From Thalassospira marina (GTDB taxonomy: Bacteria > Pseudomonadota > Alphaproteobacteria > Rhodospirillales > Thalassospiraceae), in the NCBI RefSeq assembly GCF_002844375.1, contig NZ_CP024199.1:1190001-1254000 (forward strand): DNA of 64,000 nucleotides. Reading direction: 5' to 3'. Both the position numbers and the translations under genes were made by a program. This document shows, piece after piece, positions 43,391-51,601 of this stretch. The notes beneath the pieces are model-generated. The model was not told where the DNA came from. It made no database searches and saw only the letters and a program-made list of their open reading frames with translations. The first letter of the stretch is position 1. Every line of letters starts with the position of its first letter.

Positions 43391-43852
43391 TTATTTGGTG
43401 CGGTAATCGTCGTGGCAGCCTTTGCAGGACTTGCCCATTTCCGCCATGATCGGGCCCATTGCCGCTTTGTCACCGGCAACTTCAGCCAGTTTCAGGGCAT
43501 TTTCTTCCAGTTTCGGGAAATGGCCGGCGAAATCGTCCCAGTTGGTCCAGATATCGGCACTGGCAGTGGTTTTTTCGGTGGCATCCGGGGTCTGGGTTTT
43601 GAAAACGTCCGGGCCGGTCGATGCCGAGAAGGCAATGCCTTCAGCCAGCAGATGAATCACGCCGTTCGGCAGTTCACACTGGCCTTTCATGTAGCAGCCC
43701 AGCGTGCCCATGGCACCGCCGATACCTGCCATCATGTGCTCGCGCGTCTGCACAGCGGCATTGTCGCTGGCTTCATCAGCCTGTGCCGGCAGGGCGGCCA
43801 CAGTCAGACCAAGGGTCGCGGTCAGAAGGGCGGTTTTGACAAAATGTTTCAT
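43391..43852 (-). CDS. cytochrome c'
   Basis: 153 residues with a cleavable signal (ALLTATLGLTVAALPAQA). A four-helix bundle with the single haem site at the C-terminus, CKGCHDDYR, and the usual IWTNWDDFAGHF before the last helix. Periplasmic; cytochromes c' bind NO and may protect against it. Two further cysteines (LGCYMKGQCE) could form a disulfide. I start at the ATG at 43852, where the signal peptide begins (MKHFVK). Convergent with the b561 gene. Confidence 0.93.
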   Translation of the reverse strand: MKHFVKTALLTATLGLTVAALPAQADEASDNAAVQTREHMMAGIGGAMGTLGCYMKGQCELPNGVIHLLAEGIAFSASTGPDVFKTQTPDATEKTTASADIWTNWDDFAGHFPKLEENALKLAEVAGDKAAMGPIMAEMGKSCKGCHDDYRTK

Positions 43853-44020
43853 TATTCTCAATCTCTCTTGAAGAACGGGGAAAAAGTAATCGTTGCTTAT
43901 GTAGTGTTGCCTGAACGTCCTCTGTGGGCTTAGTGTCCCAGCAGCGGGCCAAATAATGGAATCACAACACCGTGAGGACATCCGCATTGTTCTAAATTTG
44001 GCGATAAGGAAACGCCCTTT

Positions 44021-45547
44021 ATGTCGTCCACCGGCTTAAATTCTGCGCCTGTTCGGGGAAATGCCCCACATCTTTCCGGTCTTGATCGCGCCCGGGCCCT
44101 AATACGTGACTGGGGGCTTGGCCGGGCCTATATCAATGGTGAATGGCGTCGTGCCGATTCTGGTGAAACGATCGAAGTTTTCGACCCGGCAACGGGCAAG
44201 CTTCTGGCGGATGTGGCCTTTATGCGCACAAGCGAAGCGCGCCGGGCCATCGATGCTGCTGCCAGTGCCTTTCCGGCATGGGCCGCGGAACTTGCCAAAA
44301 GCCGTGCCACCATTTTGCGCCGCTGGCGCGGCCTTATGGAAGAATATCTTGAAGACCTTGCCTGCCTGATTACGGCAGAACAGGGAAAACCGCTTGATCA
44401 GGCCCGCCGTGAAGTGATCGGTGCCATTGCCTATGCCGAATGGTATGGCGAGGAAGCACGGCGTGCCTATGGACAAACCATGCCCGGCAACCAGCCCGAC
44501 CGGCGTGTTGTTATCCAGAAACAGCCCGTTGGGGTGGTTGCTGCAATCACGCCCTGGAATTTCCCGCTGACAATGGTGGTGCGCAAATGTGCGCCTGCAT
44601 TGGCTGCTGGCTGCAGCGTTGTGGTTAAACCGGCCGAAGATACCCCGCTTTGCGCCCTGGCGGTGGCCAAACTGGCAGAAATGGCCGGTTTCCCCGCTGG
44701 TGTTTTTAATGTGGTTACCGGCAACCCCATCCCCATTGCCCAGGCCCTGACCGATGATTTCCGGGTTCGGATGCTGTCCTTTACCGGGTCAACTGCGGTG
44801 GGGAAACGCCTGATCGTGCAATGCGCCGATACGGTTAAGAAAACGGCCATGGAACTGGGCGGCAATGCGCCCTTCATCGTGATGGATGATGCCGATCTGG
44901 ACGATGCGGTGGCGGGCGCAATGATTTCCAAATACCGCAATAGCGGGCAGACCTGCGTATGTGCCAACCGCATTTTTGTGCAAAACGGCATTTATGATGC
45001 GTTCGTTGAAAAATTCATTGCCGCCACGCGCGACATGCGGGTGGGCAACGGGTTTGAAGACGGAAGCGAGATTGGCCCGCTGATTAACAGCCGCGCGGTG
45101 GCAAAGGTGGAACGCCTGTTAAATGATGCCCGTAAACGCGGCGGCGTGTTCCATGACGGGGCGGATATTCCCGCACAGGGCTATTTTGTGCGCCCCACGG
45201 TGATTACCGATCTTCCCCTTGATGCCGATTGTTTTGAGGAAGAACTGTTCGCCCCGGTTGCCCCGATTTACCGTTTTGAAACCGAGGCCGAGGCCATCGC
45301 ACTGGCCAATAGTGTGAAGGGTGGTTTGTCATCCTATCTATACAGCCGCGATATTGGCCGTATTCATCGCATTGCCGAGGCATTGCAAACCGGCGTGGTC
45401 GGCATCAATGATGGCACCACATCGCATGAAGGCGCACCGTTTGGCGGTGTGAAAGAAAGCGGCCATGGCCGTGAAGGTGGCCATTGGGGCCTGGATGAAT
45501 ATCTTGAGGTGAAATACCTTAATATCGCCCTTACCCAGAGTCTTTAG
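44021..45547 (+). CDS. gabD: NAD(P)-dependent succinate-semialdehyde dehydrogenase
   Basis: Oxidises succinate semialdehyde to succinate, the last step of the GABA shunt. The 508-residue ALDH has GVVAAITPWNFPLTM, the cofactor loop FTGSTAVGKRL, the general-base glutamate in MELGGNAPF, and the catalytic cysteine in SGQTCVCANR, where the CVC pair is typical of GabD. EGAPFGGVKESGHGREGG closes the active site. AAGGAAACG precedes the ATG. No gabT neighbour is present, so exact substrate preference is inferred from the family. Confidence 0.92.
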   Translation: MSSTGLNSAPVRGNAPHLSGLDRARALIRDWGLGRAYINGEWRRADSGETIEVFDPATGKLLADVAFMRTSEARRAIDAAASAFPAWAAELAKSRATILRRWRGLMEEYLEDLACLITAEQGKPLDQARREVIGAIAYAEWYGEEARRAYGQTMPGNQPDRRVVIQKQPVGVVAAITPWNFPLTMVVRKCAPALAAGCSVVVKPAEDTPLCALAVAKLAEMAGFPAGVFNVVTGNPIPIAQALTDDFRVRMLSFTGSTAVGKRLIVQCADTVKKTAMELGGNAPFIVMDDADLDDAVAGAMISKYRNSGQTCVCANRIFVQNGIYDAFVEKFIAATRDMRVGNGFEDGSEIGPLINSRAVAKVERLLNDARKRGGVFHDGADIPAQGYFVRPTVITDLPLDADCFEEELFAPVAPIYRFETEAEAIALANSVKGGLSSYLYSRDIGRIHRIAEALQTGVVGINDGTTSHEGAPFGGVKESGHGREGGHWGLDEYLEVKYLNIALTQSL

Positions 45548-45563
45548 AGCCATGCAAAATTAA

Positions 45564-45592
45564 ACAGGGTCGCTTCGGCGACTCTGTTCTTG
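45564..45592 (+). terminator. terminator-like hairpin after gabD
   Basis: ACAGGGTCGC/GCGACTCTGT (45564-45573 with 45578-45587; one G-T pair) around a TTCG tetraloop; the T-run is poor (TCTTG). Confidence 0.55.
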
Positions 45593-45984
45593 CGATTCGT
45601 GATCGATTTGTCGGCAAATTACGAAAAAGAAGGCCGGTCGATGGCCCAAAATCCGACATGCACAGCCAAATAAAAACCTTCTGTGTCCCTTTTGTTTCAA
45701 TGGATACAGCCTCATTGCCATAATGGCCTTACAGGTGGTTTGGCTGCTGCCTTAATCCCGTTTGAAAATAATGAACAAACTGAATGCTTTATTTGTCATG
45801 AGACAAACGACGTCGATTTGCATGGCGAAATTGTGTTTGAGCTAGGTCAACCTATGCATGAAATACATGGGTGGGCTGAAAAATCTGATCTCGTTGTCGG
45901 GCGCATTCTCAACTACATGGAGTTCAGAACAAAACGACATCGCAATCGGGGCGCTTTCGCCCCAGTCTTTGAAAGGATAAAGCC
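45593..45984. other. 390-base gap
   Basis: No well-supported gene. A weak frame runs from a GTG at 45683 into the following small gene but has no ribosome site and no family features. It should contain the promoter for the gene at 45985. Confidence 0.35.
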
Positions 45985-46146
45985 ATGCGTCGTAACGAAG
46001 GTTTTGATCTCGTCGCGTTGCACCGTGAAGCCGAAAAACTCCGTGCGCAGACCATGCGCAAAGGCTTCCTGGCACTGGTGCGTATGATTGCCAGCCTGTT
46101 TGGCAGCAAGGGCGTTCCGCATGGTGGTCACCACGCTGGCGCCTGA
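45985..46146 (+). CDS. 53-aa small protein, RSP_7527/DUF1127-like
   Basis: A short basic protein, MRRNEGFDLVALHREAEKL continuing RAQTMRKGFLALVRMIASLF, then a Gly/His tail (GGHHAGA). The pattern FD-x-x-x-L-x-R-E-A-x-x-L-R-A followed by an amphipathic helix matches small alphaproteobacterial proteins named after Rhodobacter RSP_7527, related in style to DUF1127 proteins. Some such proteins bind RNA and act in stress responses; that is only suggestive here. AAAGGA lies eight bases before the ATG, and a perfect 12-bp terminator follows 50 bases after the stop. Confidence 0.7.
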   Translation: MRRNEGFDLVALHREAEKLRAQTMRKGFLALVRMIASLFGSKGVPHGGHHAGA

Positions 46147-46194
46147 TAAAGCGCGACACGCCAAATAGTCGATATAGCCCGTCGTCCGGGTTTG

Positions 46195-46230
46195 AACAGC
46201 CCTGCATATGCAATGCAGGGCTGTTTTGCG
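46195..46230 (+). terminator. terminator of the 53-aa protein gene
   Basis: Twelve-bp perfect stem AACAGCCCTGCA/TGCAGGGCTGTT (46195-46206 with 46214-46225), then TTGCGTTT. Confidence 0.85.
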
Positions 46231-46310
46231 TTTGGGACTTCCTTTCTTGCCTTTGGCAGCACTGCACGCCATTCTGCGCGCAATTCATGCTTTTAATTCC
46301 GGGAGGTCCG

Positions 46311-47096
46311 ATGAAACTGGCGCATTACGCCTTTGGCGAAGAAAACCGTGCAAACGGCACGCTGGTTGTGTTGCATGGCCTGTTTGGCCAGGCCCGGAAC
46401 TGGACGGCAATTGCCCGCCGCCTGGCCGAAAAATACCATGTCGTCACGGCTGATTTGCGCAATCACGGGCGATCCGGCTGGGACATGGAAATGACCTATG
46501 ATGCCATGGCGGCCGACATTGCCGACCTGATCCGCGATATCGACAACGGGCCGGTGCACCTGATTGGGCATTCCATGGGCGGCAAAGCGTCGATGACACT
46601 GGCATTGTCAGCCGATGCCGGTTTGATTGCCGATCTGGTGGTGGTCGATATCGCCCCGCTTTCTTACAAACATGATTATACCGGCTATATCCGCGCCATG
46701 CGGGCAGTGGATTTTGAAGCCGTTTCGCGCCGAGCCGAAGTTGAAGATGCCCTGGCAAGCGAGATTTCGGAAAAAGGCATTCGCCAGTTTCTGGCGCAAA
46801 ATGTCACCACCGATAAAGACAGCGGTAAAATGTCCTGGCAGGTCAATATTGACGCGATGGCGGGCCATCTTGATGACATTACCGGCTGGCGCAATGCCGA
46901 TGGCGCGCAATATGCGGGTGATACCCTGTTTATTGCCGGGGCCAATTCGCATTATGTCGATATGAACCGCCGGGACGATATCAAGGCACTGTTTCCCAAG
47001 GCATCCTTTACCAGCATTAAAAATGCCGGCCACTGGGTACATGCCGAAAAACCCGAGGCCGTATTGCTGACATTATCGGCGTTTTTAAACCGGTAA
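46311..47096 (+). CDS. alpha/beta-fold hydrolase (YbfF-like esterase)
   Basis: 261 residues. The oxyanion region is VVLHGLFGQARNW (residues ~17), the nucleophile elbow is LIGHSMGGKASM (Ser ~89), and the acid and histidine are in the last third (FIAGANSHYVD; NAGHWVHAEKPE). The arrangement resembles E. coli YbfF, an acyl-CoA/short-chain esterase. GGGAGG immediately before the ATG at 46311 fixes the start. nudK follows after 28 bases on the same strand, so the two are probably co-transcribed. Confidence 0.88.
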   Translation: MKLAHYAFGEENRANGTLVVLHGLFGQARNWTAIARRLAEKYHVVTADLRNHGRSGWDMEMTYDAMAADIADLIRDIDNGPVHLIGHSMGGKASMTLALSADAGLIADLVVVDIAPLSYKHDYTGYIRAMRAVDFEAVSRRAEVEDALASEISEKGIRQFLAQNVTTDKDSGKMSWQVNIDAMAGHLDDITGWRNADGAQYAGDTLFIAGANSHYVDMNRRDDIKALFPKASFTSIKNAGHWVHAEKPEAVLLTLSAFLNR

Positions 47097-47124
47097 AGCA
47101 TTCATCTCCAAGACAGGGCCTGTC

Positions 47125-47751
47125 ATGACTGATTTTCCCGCTGCCTGGACCCGCTTTCACGCCGATAATATCCGCCTTGATGGCGTCGATTGCCTGTCGG
47201 ACAACTGGTATCATCTATATCGGGTGCGGTTTGCCCTTAAACGCCGTGATGGCGAATGGCAGGAACAAACCCGCGAGGCCTATGAACGCGGCAATGGGGC
47301 GGGCATCCTGCTTTATAACCGGCGTACGCGCAGCATTATCCTGACCCGACAGTTCCGGATGCCAACCTTTGTCAATGGCAATGAAACCGGCATGCTGATC
47401 GAGGTGCCAGCCGGTGTTCTTGATGATCGCGCACCAAATGCTGCAATCATTGCCGAGGTCGAAGAAGAAACCGGTTATAAAATTGGCAAGCCGCGCGAAG
47501 TTTTTGACGTGTTCATGAGCCCGGGCTCGGTGACCGAAAGGCTGCATCTGTTTGTTGCCGAAATTACCGCCGATCATTTGCAGGGTGAAGGTGGCGGCAA
47601 ATACGACGAGGGCGAGGATATCAGCGTTCTGGAAACGCCCTTTGACGAAGCGATAGCCATGGTCGCGGACGGCCGCATTCGTGATGCCAAAACCATCCTG
47701 CTTATTCAATATGCCCAGTTAAATAGCCTGTTTGATGCCGAAGACAGGTAA
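47125..47751 (+). CDS. nudK: NUDIX hydrolase, GDP-mannose pyrophosphatase-like
   Basis: 208 residues. The sequence follows E. coli NudK closely: YERGNGAGILLYNRRTR, RQFRMPTFVNGNETGMLIEV, PAGVLDDRAPNAAIIAEVEE and ETGYKIG, and FMSPGSVTERLHLFVAE. NudK splits GDP-mannose to GMP and mannose-1-phosphate. The NUDIX box keeps the core glutamates (VEEETG), but its first conserved Glu is Ala and the Lys/Arg before the core is Ala. Same strand as the upstream hydrolase, convergent with the SDR gene. Confidence 0.9.
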   Translation: MTDFPAAWTRFHADNIRLDGVDCLSDNWYHLYRVRFALKRRDGEWQEQTREAYERGNGAGILLYNRRTRSIILTRQFRMPTFVNGNETGMLIEVPAGVLDDRAPNAAIIAEVEEETGYKIGKPREVFDVFMSPGSVTERLHLFVAEITADHLQGEGGGKYDEGEDISVLETPFDEAIAMVADGRIRDAKTILLIQYAQLNSLFDAEDR

Positions 47752-47763
47752 TTTCCGGCGCGT

Positions 47764-48522
47764 TCAATATTCGATTTTACGGCCGTCATAGGCATAAAAA
47801 CCGCCCGTGTGGCCGGTATCAAGCCGGTCAATCATGCGCAGCATGTTTGTCGTGGCCTGTGGTGCTGTTTGTACGTGAAGGCCGCTTTTGGCAAAGGGGG
47901 CAGAAAGCCCGGTATCAACCGTGCCGGGATGCAGGGCAATGCAAATGGCATCGCACCGTTTGCGCGCCAATTCAACTGACATGGTTTTGACGATCTGGTT
48001 CAAGGCGGCCTTGGCCGCCCGGTAGCCATACCAGCCACCAATATGGTTGTCGCCAATGCTGCCGACCCGCGCAGACAGGGTAACAAAGGCCGATTTGCCT
48101 GTTTTGGGCAGTAATGGCAGAAAATGCTTCATCAACAGGGCCGGGCCAATGGCATTGATGGCAAAGTTTTTCGCCATATGGGCCGGGTCGATTTGCCGAC
48201 AGCTTTTTTCGGGCTGGAAGGTGTCATCATGCAGGAAGCCGGTGGCATCAATGATCAGGCGAATATCGCATTTTGCCCCGGCCAGGCGAACTGCACAGTT
48301 TTCAATGCTGGTTTCATCGCTCAGATCAAGGGGCGGGGTGCTGCTGCGCGATAGCGAAATAATCTGCGAGAAATGGTTGGCATTGGTCAGGTGTTGGACA
48401 AACGCCCGGCCAATGCCGCCGCTGGCACCAATGACCACGGCAATGGCCCCTGGTTCGAAACTGCCTAGTGTGACGGGCGTGGTGGTGTCGGCATTTGGGG
48501 CTTTTGTCACGGGGTTGGGCAT
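47764..48522 (-). CDS. short-chain dehydrogenase/reductase
   Basis: 252 residues. Rossmann loop VIGASGGIGRAF (residues ~29), ATG in IIDATGFLHDD in place of the usual NNAG, the catalytic Ser in VTLSARVGSIGDN, and YGYRAAK as the YxxxK motif. These short CsgA-like SDRs lack a clear substrate assignment. An AGGAGG lies four bases before the ATG at 48522, so the frame's extension to 48537 is not used. Stops 12 bases from the end of nudK on the other strand. Confidence 0.88.
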   Translation of the reverse strand: MPNPVTKAPNADTTTPVTLGSFEPGAIAVVIGASGGIGRAFVQHLTNANHFSQIISLSRSSTPPLDLSDETSIENCAVRLAGAKCDIRLIIDATGFLHDDTFQPEKSCRQIDPAHMAKNFAINAIGPALLMKHFLPLLPKTGKSAFVTLSARVGSIGDNHIGGWYGYRAAKAALNQIVKTMSVELARKRCDAICIALHPGTVDTGLSAPFAKSGLHVQTAPQATTNMLRMIDRLDTGHTGGFYAYDGRKIEY

Positions 48523-48677
48523 GGGGCCTCCTGCCAATCAATGCGGGTTTTTGTTGCATCGGGATAAAAAACATACGGTGCAAATCCCGGATCGGTTTTT
48601 TGGCCTTTTGGGCAGGAGTGACTTTATGGCTGGCGGTCAGAAATGCGATTTAACCCGGAACAAAAAAGGTTGCGACA

Positions 48678-49067
48678 ATGGCATATATCTTTACCGAGGC
48701 AAACGACCCCACCCAGATAGCAGAACGCCAGTGGGGGCAGGCAGACCCGATCATGTTTACCACGTTCACATCGTGCATCGGCATCATGGGGATCAAGGAT
48801 GATCAGGTAATTGGTGTTCACCTTACCCTGATGGGCACCGAGGATGAACTGGTGACAAACGCGAATATCGACCAGGCGATTGCACTGCTTGATGGGGCGG
48901 CGAACCCCGTCATCATCGGGCAGGTTGAAATCTGGGAAGATTCCGTGCCCACCGTCTATCAGCATCTGGTCAGTACATTACACCCGGTTGCGATTTATCC
49001 GCGCGATGATGGCACCTATGGCGGGCGCAATAATCAGGGCAATGTTCAGCCCCTGACAGGCCCATAA
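48678..49067 (+). CDS. hypothetical protein, 129 aa
   Basis: Not recognised. A soluble alpha/beta protein with FTTFTSCIGIMGIKDDQVIGVHL, a pattern (Gly-Ile-x-x-D-x-x-x-G-V-H-L) loosely like CheD-type deamidases, but the rest does not follow that family, so no function is claimed. AAAAGG is eight bases before the ATG. Ends at a good terminator. Confidence 0.65.
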   Translation: MAYIFTEANDPTQIAERQWGQADPIMFTTFTSCIGIMGIKDDQVIGVHLTLMGTEDELVTNANIDQAIALLDGAANPVIIGQVEIWEDSVPTVYQHLVSTLHPVAIYPRDDGTYGGRNNQGNVQPLTGP

Positions 49068-49077
49068 GCCGCCAATA

Positions 49078-49114
49078 TGAAAAAAAAGCCGCCCGGATGA
49101 AGGGGCGGCTTTTT
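49078..49114. terminator. bidirectional terminator before phaZ
   Basis: Ten-bp stem AAAGCCGCCC/GGGCGGCTTT (49084-49093 with 49102-49111) with TTTTTGC after it and an A-run before it, so active on both strands. Confidence 0.85.
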
Positions 49115-49131
49115 GCATTGGTACGGGAAAT

Positions 49132-50421
49132 TTATTCGGCAGCGTCAATGGCGACCTTGGTCGGGGCGCTGTTTGCGCCTTTGCCTTCATGGTCGTGACG
49201 GCGGATGAAGTCCTTGACGCGCGGGCTGATCTGTTCGCGCCAGCGCCGACCGTTAAACACACCATAATGGCCAACACTGGGCTGCAGGTGGTGCATGCGC
49301 ATGTTATCGGGCAGGTTGCTGCACAATTTGTGGGCCGCACGGGTCTGGCCCATGCCGGTAATGTCGTCGCGTTCGCCTTCAACCGTCAGAAGGGCGGTTT
49401 TGGTAATGGCGGACGGATCAACCGGCACACCCTGCCAGCGCATGGTGCCTGCGGGCAGTTGATGTTCCAGGAAAACGACCTTCAGGGTCTGAAGGTAGAA
49501 TTCCGCGCTCATATCCATCACGGCAAGATATTCCTGATAGAATTTGCGCTTGGCATCGGCACTTTCGCCATCACCCTCAACCAGATGGGTGAACATGTCA
49601 TGATGGGCGGCCAGGTGGCGGTCCCAGTTCATGCTCATGAAACCGGCAAGCTGCATGAAGCCCGGATAAACCCGGCGCATCACCCCGGCATGGGGCAGCG
49701 GCACGTGGGAAATCACATGGCGTTCAAACCAGTCAAGCTGGTGCTGCTTGGCAAAATTGTTCACTTCGGTCGGGTTTTCGCGGGTATCAACCGGGCCGCC
49801 CATCAGCGTCATGGAGGCAGGCTGGCACGGTTCATCGCCAGCTGCCATCAGCGATACTGCGGCCATAACCGGGACCGAAGGCTGACACACGGCAATGATA
49901 TGGGTGTTCGGGCCAAGATGGCGCAAAAACCGCATCAGATAGTCAATGTAACTATCAAGGTCGAAATGGCCCATATGGACCGGCACGTTGCGGGCATCGA
50001 TCCAGTCGGTGATGTAAACATCGTGATCGGGCAGCATGGTTTCGACCGTGCCGCGCAAAAGCGTTGAAAAATGCCCTGAAAGCGGTGCCACAATCAGTAC
50101 ACGGGGATCATCGGGCCGCTTTTTCAGATGCGCGGTTTCACGCTTGAAATGCAGCAGGTCACAGAAAGGTTCGCTGTAAACCACTTCTTCGGTGATCGGC
50201 ACGGCTTCACCATTGATCATGGTGGTGTCGAGGCCAAATTCCGGCTTGCCATAGCGATTGGTGATATGGGTGAAGACGTCAAATGCTGCTGCAGTCGCAC
50301 GGCCCGGCTGGGTATAGGCCCACGGATTGGCCGGATTGCGCAGCCATTTTTTGCCCATATCGGCGGCAACGCGCCAGGGGCTTATGCTTGCATGTTGCAA
50401 TTCATAAATATTATAGAGCAT
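49132..50421 (-). CDS. phaZ: intracellular polyhydroxyalkanoate depolymerase
   Basis: Mobilises stored PHB granules. The 429-residue protein matches the PhaZ1 family of Ralstonia: it begins MLYNIYELQHASISPWRVAA, carries the cysteine nucleophile (C179) in IIAVCQPSVPVMAA instead of a serine lipase box, and ends with the histidine in QPSVGHYGVFNGRRW. There is no signal peptide, consistent with an intracellular enzyme. GGGGAG lies upstream of the ATG. The synthase genes are not in this window. Confidence 0.95.
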   Translation of the reverse strand: MLYNIYELQHASISPWRVAADMGKKWLRNPANPWAYTQPGRATAAAFDVFTHITNRYGKPEFGLDTTMINGEAVPITEEVVYSEPFCDLLHFKRETAHLKKRPDDPRVLIVAPLSGHFSTLLRGTVETMLPDHDVYITDWIDARNVPVHMGHFDLDSYIDYLMRFLRHLGPNTHIIAVCQPSVPVMAAVSLMAAGDEPCQPASMTLMGGPVDTRENPTEVNNFAKQHQLDWFERHVISHVPLPHAGVMRRVYPGFMQLAGFMSMNWDRHLAAHHDMFTHLVEGDGESADAKRKFYQEYLAVMDMSAEFYLQTLKVVFLEHQLPAGTMRWQGVPVDPSAITKTALLTVEGERDDITGMGQTRAAHKLCSNLPDNMRMHHLQPSVGHYGVFNGRRWREQISPRVKDFIRRHDHEGKGANSAPTKVAIDAAE

Positions 50422-50895
50422 TCAATCTCACTCCCCGGCCAGGCTGTTATTAAAAATTGCGGGAGATCCCGGCCGTTTAAACCCTGTATGTCAGTTGTGG
50501 TTTCGCATGCCACAATTCAATTGTTTGTTTTGGATTGCTGTAATTCAAAACGTTATTGCTGTTAACGTATGATGAATTTGCAGGCCTTGTCACTGATTCA
50601 AACGAAGTATTGCATCAAAGTCGAGTGAAATTTTGCGGTGCAGTGTAAGTTGTTGCGATGCAACATAAGTTTCAATCCGGTATTTTTCGATTTTTGCCGT
50701 TCCGCGACATTTGCCATTAAAAATATGACTCGGCCGTTTGCGCACTGAATTTCCAAATCCCTGATATGTTAACGCCATCAACCGGCAAAGGTGCATGATG
50801 CCGGTGCATTCGTGCATTCATCACGGTGCGCGGGCATGGGTATGGGGGCATTGGTGTGTTGGTACGTTGGCGTGCTGGTGGTGTCGCGACCAAAA
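50422..50895. other. 474-base gap
   Basis: Presumed phaZ promoter region. No gene seen. From about 50825 to 50884 there is a G/T-rich tract with imperfect TTGGTGTG/TTGGCGTG repeats, similar in style to the tract near 29609. Confidence 0.4.
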
Positions 50896-50935
50896 CATAA
50901 AAAAACACCGCTGCCGTGGGGAACGGTCAGCGGTG
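50896..50935 (-). terminator. terminator of the 43-aa membrane protein gene
   Basis: CACCGCTG/CAGCGGTG (50906-50913 with 50928-50935) continuing into CCGT/ACGG with a one-base bulge; on the minus strand followed by TTTTTTTATG. Confidence 0.85.
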
Positions 50936-50956
50936 CCAGTTGCGCGGTTGTATGGA

Positions 50957-51042
50957 TTTGAACGGGACGGGCGGAACGACAATGGACGGGGAATGGGTGC
51001 GGGGTTGTCCATTGCCGGGTATGGGAAGCCGTCCCGTTCAAA
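50957..51042 (-). ncRNA. large nested inverted repeat in the 3' region of the small SOS gene
   Basis: TTTGAACGGGACGG (50957-50970) is the exact complement of CCGTCCCGTTCAAA (51029-51042), 14 bp. Inside, CAATGGAC (50980-50987) pairs with GTCCATTG (51007-51014). The element lies between the stop codon (51066) and the terminator (50896), so it should be part of the same minus-strand transcript. Confidence 0.5.
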
Positions 51043-51065
51043 ACTTCGAAGAACGTAAGGTCAGA

Positions 51066-51197
51066 TCAAATCAGGCCACGAAGGGTCTGCGCCATGCCCA
51101 TTGCAATAACGAAAAGGAAAAATCCGGTGCTGCCGACAACGGCGACAGTGCTGCAAACATCGTTAAGGCGACGGGGATTCTGAAGCAATTTCATCAT
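51066..51197 (-). CDS. 43-aa single-helix membrane protein under LexA control
   Basis: MMKLLQNPRRLNDVCSTVAV, then a hydrophobic segment to residue ~36 (VGSTGFFLFVIAMGM), ending AQTLRGLI. The N-terminal half is basic, so the helix should insert with the N-terminus in the cytoplasm. AAGGAGGT, a near-perfect ribosome site, lies seven bases before the ATG at 51197. The promoter region has two LexA boxes, a structured 3' region follows, and a strong terminator ends the transcript. The design recalls SOS-induced membrane peptides such as TisB and SidA, without visible sequence identity to either. Function is inferred only. Confidence 0.75.
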   Translation of the reverse strand: MMKLLQNPRRLNDVCSTVAVVGSTGFFLFVIAMGMAQTLRGLI

Positions 51198-51227
51198 GGC
51201 TGTGACCTCCTTGATCTGTCTGAAGTC

Positions 51228-51271
51228 ACTGTATTGTTCTAATTTTGTTCCAGCAAGAACAAAATCGGAAC
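51228..51271 (-). promoter_or_regulatory. promoter with two alphaproteobacterial LexA boxes
   Basis: Box 1, GTTCTAATTTTGTTC (51236-51250, plus strand), fills the 17-base spacer of a minus-strand promoter with TTGCTG (51251-51256) and TACAGT (51228-51233). Box 2, GTTCCGATTTTGTTC on the minus strand (51257-51271), lies directly upstream of the -35. Both fit GTTC-N7-GTTC exactly and share an N7 rich in T. Confidence 0.75.
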
Positions 51272-51601
51272 AAAAATCCATTTCTTATTTATGTTGTTGT
51301 TTTTATTGAATTTATGGGGAAATGTTTTTTGTTTGTTCTCATTTCTTCTGCCTCAAAAAGAACGGAATTCACAAAAGACTCGGCAAATTCACCCCTGAAA
51401 ACAGGAACAGAACAGATCCGGGGTGGGGCTGTCCGGGAATGGTCTTGCGGATATTTGAGATCGGTGATTCCGTTCCTGCAATCCTGAAGGGGGGAACCGG
51501 TTAAGGACCACCAGCAAACAGGTGTGGTAGCTGCAGCCTAATAGGGCCGGTAACTTTGGTTGCCGGGGCGGCCATTGCAAAAAGGCGGGCAAATGGCATG
51601 G

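Noticed and set aside
45683..46087. 134-codon frame from a GTG
   Set aside because: No ribosome site and overlaps the better-supported 53-aa gene in another frame.
48678..49067. CheD-like deamidase call for the 129-aa protein
   Set aside because: Only one short pattern is similar; the catalytic Cys/His arrangement of CheD is not visible.
49189..50067. 292-codon open frame antisense to phaZ
   Set aside because: Explained by phaZ.
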